From contig CM037462.1 in assembly GCA_021014325.1 (NCBI GenBank), positions 6,356,318-6,420,317 on the forward strand: a stretch of DNA of 64,000 bases, written 5' to 3'. This document shows, one piece after another, positions 61,201 to 64,000 of the stretch. Every line of letters begins with the position of its first letter. The stretch's first letter is position 1. The DNA comes from Plazaster borealis. Its lineage: Eukaryota; Echinodermata; Asteroidea; Forcipulatida; Labidiasteridae. The notes under the pieces are model-generated. The model did not search any database and had not been told where the DNA came from. It saw nothing but the letters and a program-made list of their open reading frames with translations. The position numbers and the translations under genes were made by a program.

Positions 61201-63487
61201 TTATGTTTAAGACTACACAAAACATGTTGGTGCAGTATTAATAATGATTATTTTGTTGATTTGCATACAGCCACAGAGATGTCAGATCATGGTATTTCCA
61301 GTGGACCAATGCATATAATCTTTGCACGAGGCCAGGAGGCAGGACATTATGTGCATAATCCACCTAGTGGTATTGAATTATGCACTGGTGACCAACACTT
61401 CTATAAGCGTTTTGAGTTGAAGTATCATGGTACACATCAAGAACAACGTGGCCAAGTCCCTAGTTTTGACTTTTTTGGTAAGTGTCTATTAGACCTACAA
61501 AAACTAAATTAAAAATGAAAAAGCACAATTTTGCTCCATTTAAACTTTGAGACCACTTTACTTACATACTGATTAATTTAATTCCAGTATCAGAATAATT
61601 TGAAGGTTAATACAATGTAGTGGATCATCGATGATTGATTTAGGAAGATTGTCAACACTATTTGCATTGTCTCCTGGTTGTAAGTTGATTGAGTGATTTG
61701 ATTCTGATTGAAATTGTGATTCTAAAATGAATTAATAGTGAGTTGATGTTTGTTTGTTTACAGTGGATCCTAATGTAAAGCCACCTACTGCAGGTCCATG
61801 CTCTGGGTCTTATCAACAACCTATGAATTGTGAAGGAGATGCATGTGACTACAGGATGAAATGGACTTATGATGCTGTCAGTGATAAGATTCAATTTGAA
61901 ATTTCTGCAAAGACTGAAATTAATAAATGGACTGGAGTGGGCTTTTCAAAGCAAGGTCAAATGGTACGTCACATGACTTACAATGATTGCTGTCCATTAT
62001 TTCTATTCATTTGTATTCAAATACAGAGTTGAAGCATGGATACTACATGTTATAGATGTCACAATATTCAGTTAATATCAACTGAGTCAATTTTAATCTT
62101 TTCAAGATAACAAATAACATGAACACCAATTGATGTCCTAATTTTAAAAAAATTATGTGCGGTTAATTATTATGATATTTATATTTTTATTCAAACAGTG
62201 TGTAGATTAATTTTGTTTAAAAAATGACAAATGGAACAGTGTTACATCAGTTAGCTGTTATGATGTGTGTACTTTCACATAGCCTCTGTATAGTGGACTG
62301 ATTTTTGTATTTAACTTTCTGACTACAGATTGGATCTGATGCAATTATTGCATATACTAAGGCAAATGGTGAAGTAGTTGTTGAAGATCGTTTCCTAGGT
62401 GGTAAGAGTGGACCTGGTGTTGTTGTTGATGCCACCAATAATCTAGAAGAGGTTTCTGCTTCATATGATAATGGCTTAATGACCATTGCATTCAGTCGAG
62501 CCAGAGACACTCAAGATATGCAGGTTAGTTTATCCTCTCTTAACACAGTCAAGTCATTTATCTATTGTCGCGCGTATCGGAACGAGAAAACACGTCAAAC
62601 GGAGAACATTTTTTTCTCTGAAATCAAATCTTACAACAAAAATACTCATTACATGTTTATAATAAATACACAAATAATGTGTTAATTATTACTGAAGCAA
62701 AATTTAAACTCTGGGACAAGGATGCTTATTTGATCTTAACTTTTCAGAAACCACTTACGTGGATTCGCGATGGTCACACGGGCGTACAATTAATGCTTGA
62801 CGCAGTTTATAGAGGACGCCGACGCCTCAACAACCATAGACTGCTATAAAAAGGTTTCGCGTTGCAATTACAGCATCTGGCGATTATCATCGCGCATCCA
62901 AAACAAGCATTAATATAAGTTTTGTGATCGGAGTTGATCACAAAATTCTTATTTTTTTTGCAGCAACCGGAAGCTGAGGTCAAGTTTAATTCTCGGGTTT
63001 TCTTTGTTTTATTGTTGAATTGATTTTACTTTCCTATTTTGTATCACTTAGTATTACATTCCCAACAACATATATATTTTTCATGGTCATAAACCACGCT
63101 AAACTAAACTAATTGACAAAAAAAAAACTTCCCCCATGTAAATCTCCATATGGTTGGGACCACAATGGTCCCGGAAGTTCAAATATGCGCGAGACTTGCA
63201 CAGTCTATTACCTTGTGAATTTGAATTTTACAAAGTTGCTACTTTTTGCTCGTTGATGATAAATGTTTGTTCATGTACATATCTCATAATGGGATTAACT
63301 ATTAATCCTCATTTTTTCTTTCTAATTGGCCCACAGGATTTAGCATTTACTGATAATGATTGCTTACATATGTTGATACCTACTAATGGAGGATCATTTA
63401 ATGAGGCAGCTAATACTCTGGGCTACCATGGGCAAACTCCAACAGTGACTGGTAAAATCTGCATCAAGGCTTGCAGTGTCCAACCAG
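37107..63487 (+). CDS. Secreted LPMO-like / EGF / tandem DOMON protein (16 exons, 3' incomplete)
   Basis: Exons are 37107-37254, 46573-46649, 49921-50015, 50282-50427, 51839-51949, 52242-52370, 52912-53015, 54169-54241, 57262-57362, 57792-57978, 58721-58744, 60026-60226, 61271-61477, 61764-61963, 62329-62523 and 63337-63487. Every junction is AG/GT, and phases join without a stop to give 716 codons plus one base; the gene runs off the right edge. Domains in order: signal peptide 1-19 ending IVTA; LPMO-like domain 20-155; two EGF-like modules about 160-190 and 195-234; DOMON 1 about 250-530, split by an insert at 295-399; DOMON 2 about 560-705. Sequons at N65, N93, N104 and N297, plus NYT and NLT late in DOMON 1, fit secretion. 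By family knowledge DOMON domains bind heme or sugar, and LPMO-like domains bind one copper ion through an N-terminal histidine. The redox role is inference. Downstream exons could add further DOMON copies or a cytochrome b561 membrane region. Confidence 0.9.
38757..38895. mobile_element. CAGGCCTGGAATT MITE
   Basis: Termini CAGGCCTGGAATT and AATTCCAGGCCTG are perfect inverted repeats, 139 bp apart end to end. The CAGG...CCTG ends are hAT-like; no clear 8-bp duplication was seen. Confidence 0.5.
43923..44311. mobile_element. Inverted-repeat element in intron 1
   Basis: ATTAGCTTCCCCAGGTCGAC is inverted as CCTGGGTCCACCCAGGAAGCTAAT (imperfect) at the right. About 389 bp. Both ends hold a GACCCC/GGGGTC pair. 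Confidence 0.5.
46573..46649 (+). CDS. Exon 2: LPMO-like domain strand with candidate second copper His
   Basis: Encodes SPGGPVTTLSPGDTINVTW then HLAYAHR. Codon Ser50 is completed across the junction. His74 (or His69) sits just before GGYKLFII, the position where LPMOs carry the second brace histidine. Donor AGG|GTAAGC, phase 0. Confidence 0.88.
47583..47915 (-). mobile_element. GGTAATTACT dispersed element, copy in intron 2
   Basis: Contains TTTTGGTAATAATTGTCAAA, CCTGTTAAAGTTTGGGC, AACACCATTGTTGCAT, AAACTACATTACTTCAAAGG and a TAATTACCAAAGGTATACTC end, in the same order as 10024-10392. Confidence 0.6.
49921..50015 (+). CDS. Exon 3: LPMO-like domain core
   Basis: Begins GGYKLFIIPRNGTEVLANLT and contains two N-glycosylation sequons (NLT, NDT). 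Acceptor ttgtttttag, donor AC|GTAAGT, phase 2. Confidence 0.88.
50282..50427 (+). CDS. Exon 4: C-terminal strand of the LPMO-like domain
   Basis: Contains GDYSLVLNRHAAEW and ends IFHSCADITI. Phe146 followed by SCADI resembles the terminal F-Y-x-C-A-D-I/V strand of AA10, AA15 and X325 domains, where an aromatic residue lies axial to the copper. Cys149 could pair with Cys45 of exon 1. Donor G|GTAAGC, phase 1. Confidence 0.88.
50663..51424. mobile_element. Composite inverted element with tRNA-like ends
   Basis: The right end (51352-51424) folds as a complete 73-nt tRNA-like cloverleaf with B box GGTTCAAATCC. The left end (50663-50695, minus strand) is a truncated copy (GGCTAGATAGCTCAGTTGGT). 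Inside, GACGCCACGAAGTAGC near 50748 is inverted as GCTACTTCGTGGCGTC near 51326, and ACGAAGTAG-like words recur near 50938, 51063 and 51111. It lies in intron 4 of the LPMO-like/DOMON gene. Confidence 0.55.
51352..51424 (+). tRNA. tRNA-like sequence (GTT anticodon position), probably repeat-derived
   Basis: The acceptor stem GGCTAGA/TCTAGTC pairs at 7 of 7 (one G-T). The D stem GCTC/GAGC is perfect. The anticodon loop ATGTTTA places GTT, and the T loop is TTCAAAT. There is one mismatch each in the anticodon and T stems. The sequence does not resemble animal tRNA-Asn and a truncated inverted copy flanks the element, so a SINE head is more likely than a working tRNA gene. Confidence 0.3.
51839..52370 (+). 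CDS. Exons 5 and 6: two EGF-like modules
   Basis: Exon 5 (51839-51949) has six cysteines in the order C-x5-C-x5-C-x5-C-x-C-x8-C, including GCSGNGVCG. Exon 6 (52242-52370) has the same plan with DDCENEEGCNMHGVC and CFCNNGFYGRYC. Both exons are phase 1-1, the usual arrangement of shuffled EGF modules. They probably act as an extracellular spacer between the LPMO-like and DOMON parts. Confidence 0.88.
52571..52672 (-). mobile_element. Degenerate SINE copy
   Basis: On the minus strand, ACTCAAGTTCTGGTGATGTC, GTGGGTTTAAGTCC and TTTGAGCAAGATACTTCACC follow the order of the SINE at 15328-15749. It lies in intron 6. Confidence 0.5.
52912..54241 (+). CDS. Exons 7 and 8: N-terminal part of DOMON 1
   Basis: Exon 7 (52912-53015) encodes NPTDFKVDMTAAEM and SMEVYYKVLT. 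Exon 8 (54169-54241) encodes SSNEVEVVVKSTGKSWIAFG then WRPQ. The W-I-A-F-G strand is a DOMON hallmark (generic x-W-x-A-x-G-F/W). Exon 7 ends in phase 0 and exon 8 in phase 1. Confidence 0.85.
53016..54168 (+). other. Intron 7, no further feature
   Basis: AT-rich. It contains a short threefold tandem of AATGGTTTCTTACAAACACA-type units at about 53325-53380. Confidence 0.5.
54934..55318 (+). mobile_element. GGTAATTACT dispersed element, best copy
   Basis: GGCACTGGACACGTTTGGTA at the left and TTACCAAACGTGTCCAGTGC at the right form 20-bp inverted ends, so this is a TIR-bounded MITE of about 385 bp. It shares its interior with copies at 3180, 10024, 27110 and 47583. Confidence 0.65.
56155..57107. 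mobile_element. hAT-like nonautonomous element
   Basis: Termini CAGGGCTCGAAATT and AAATTCGAGCCCTG are inverted repeats. The words CGGTCTTGTG and CGGTCCAGTAAA recur near both ends. TTATG flanks both sides. About 953 bp in intron 8; internal frames show no transposase motif. Confidence 0.55.
57262..58744 (+). CDS. Exons 9-11: insert cassette inside DOMON 1
   Basis: Exon 9 (57262-57362), exon 10 (57792-57978) and microexon 11 (58721-58744, 24 nt) total 312 nt and are phase 1 at both outer boundaries, so skipping them keeps frame (exon 8 PQG joins PLHPM of exon 12). They encode residues 296-398: a GSPEGEPETEPPATPATM stretch, GNRRRRSVRSLRV, a CIPGGPGGS segment and PEPGAT/PEPGAE repeats. The RRRR-S site fits a furin-type protease. 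Cys300 and Cys352 could close a loop. Confidence 0.82.
58745..60025 (+). other. Intron 11, no further feature recognised
   Basis: Holds an 81-codon open frame at 59269-59514 with no recognised motif. A short direct repeat CCCCAATGGCGACTTTAGT lies near 59140 and 59182. Confidence 0.45.
60026..61477 (+). CDS. Exons 12 and 13: heme-ligand part of DOMON 1
   Basis: Exon 12 (60026-60226) encodes PLHPMDCVDVVIGMVDG, a DYYTRD strand and IIKFRKNLT. Exon 13 (61271-61477) encodes MSDHGISSGPMHIIFARG and GHYVHNPPSG. By alignment with DOMON 2, Met404 and His494 are the candidate axial heme ligands, 90 residues apart. Confidence 0.87.
60915..61156. mobile_element. Palindromic MITE in intron 12
   Basis: TAAGAGGTAACTAATAAATA at the left is inverted as the right end (TTTAGTTACCTCTTA), with long inner arms AAAAACTCTTTTGTAGGAGT and GTTGGCTCTGAAAAGAGCCG. 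It ends about 115 bp before exon 13. Confidence 0.65.
61764..63487 (+). CDS. Exons 14-16: DOMON 2
   Basis: Exons 61764-61963, 62329-62523 and 63337-63487. The core reads WTGVGFSKQGQM|IGSDAIIAY with a phase-0 intron directly after Met601, then VVVEDRFLGG, LMTIAFSRA and LGYHGQTP with His697. Met601 and His697 are 96 residues apart, like the Met/His pair of cytochrome-type DOMONs. The last exon ends at donor G|GTATGT and the gene continues beyond the window. Confidence 0.88.
62541..63207. mobile_element. DNA-transposon MITE, copy 2
   Basis: The right end ATATGCGCGAGACTTGCACA plus GTCTA matches the 8309-8858 copy. The left end is degraded (ACAGTCAAGTC, then GTCGCGCGTATCGG). Shared interior words include ACAAGGATGCTTATT and TATGGTTGGGACCACAATG. 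It fills most of intron 15. Confidence 0.6.
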
Positions 63488-64000
63488 GTATGTTCTAATA
63501 TCAACATTTAGAAATGACAATGTCATTTTGATTCATCAAATACTTTTTATTTAAAAAAATCTTGATTTCCTTGAATTACAAGTTTCTAAGCATAACGAGT
63601 TATTGTCAAGTTTGCTTTGAGAGTGGCATTTCCTACATTAGTGAGAACCAAAGTAAAAAGTTCCTCAAATTAGCGGCATACGCAAAGAGAAATCTGAGAG
63701 GAGGTTTTATGTGTGCACAATGAAAGAGGATTTTGTTGCAAACCCAATAAACTGTTCAATAACTTTAGTACGCTCCAACTATCACGCTCTGGCTACTGGG
63801 TAAAACGTGTTTACGCTTCCTTTATGGCCTATACAAGTTTTCTTTGAACTTGTGAATCCGTCAGGTATTTATAGTTACCTGAAGCTTCCAGCAGTGAAAG
63901 GATTAAGCTAACTCATTCAAATACAAAGGGACTGAGAAATATTGCAATTTAATATTGATTTAACAAAGGACAAAGGACCAAGTAGATTCCACATTGATCC

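Overview
This is a eukaryotic nuclear window. It is AT-rich and intron-rich, with canonical GT/AG splice sites, CCAAT/CRE promoter motifs and a dense load of small transposable elements. Two animal protein-coding genes can be read exon by exon. The repeat landscape (inverted-repeat elements, a tRNA-derived SINE, frequent ACATGTAGGCCTA words, a dispersed GGTAATTACT-type element) suggests an echinoderm, most likely a sea star. That assignment rests on recalled repeat style, not on a search.

Layout. 1-6.7 kb: no confident gene; relics of LINE retroelements and one unrecognised candidate exon. 6.7-17.8 kb, minus strand: the 5' eight coding exons of a CPLANE1 (ciliogenesis and planar polarity effector 1, JBTS17) orthologue, from its ATG at 17809 to an exon ending at 6723. 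These encode 764 residues; the remainder lies beyond the left edge. 18-24.5 kb: upstream flank, then a repeat block. 24.8-26.4 kb, plus: a three-exon gene with a P2X7-C-terminal-like cysteine/arginine domain, carrying a frameshift and an in-frame stop, so a likely pseudogene. 27.3-29.6 kb: three back-to-back palindromic elements, then a low-confidence minus-strand gene beside a frame-broken THAP-like zinc finger. 30-36.7 kb: repeat-rich intergenic DNA, including a 1.3 kb minisatellite of 37/43-bp units.

37.1-63.5 kb, plus: the most interesting locus, a secreted multidomain protein. Sixteen exons with consistent splice phases give 716 residues before the window ends. They encode a signal peptide; a mature N-terminal histidine starting an LPMO-like (AA10/AA15 or X325/BIM1-like) predicted copper domain; two EGF-like modules; and two DOMON (cytochrome/heme-type) domains, each keeping a Met and a His about 90-96 residues apart as candidate heme ligands. 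The first DOMON is interrupted by a 312-nt, phase-matched three-exon cassette with an RRRR site and a PEPGAT-type repeat. In fungi, DOMON cytochromes (AA8) supply electrons to separate LPMOs. One animal polypeptide carrying both partners would be a self-contained copper/heme redox system, and this is the main hypothesis offered.

No viral, CRISPR or bacterial feature was identified.
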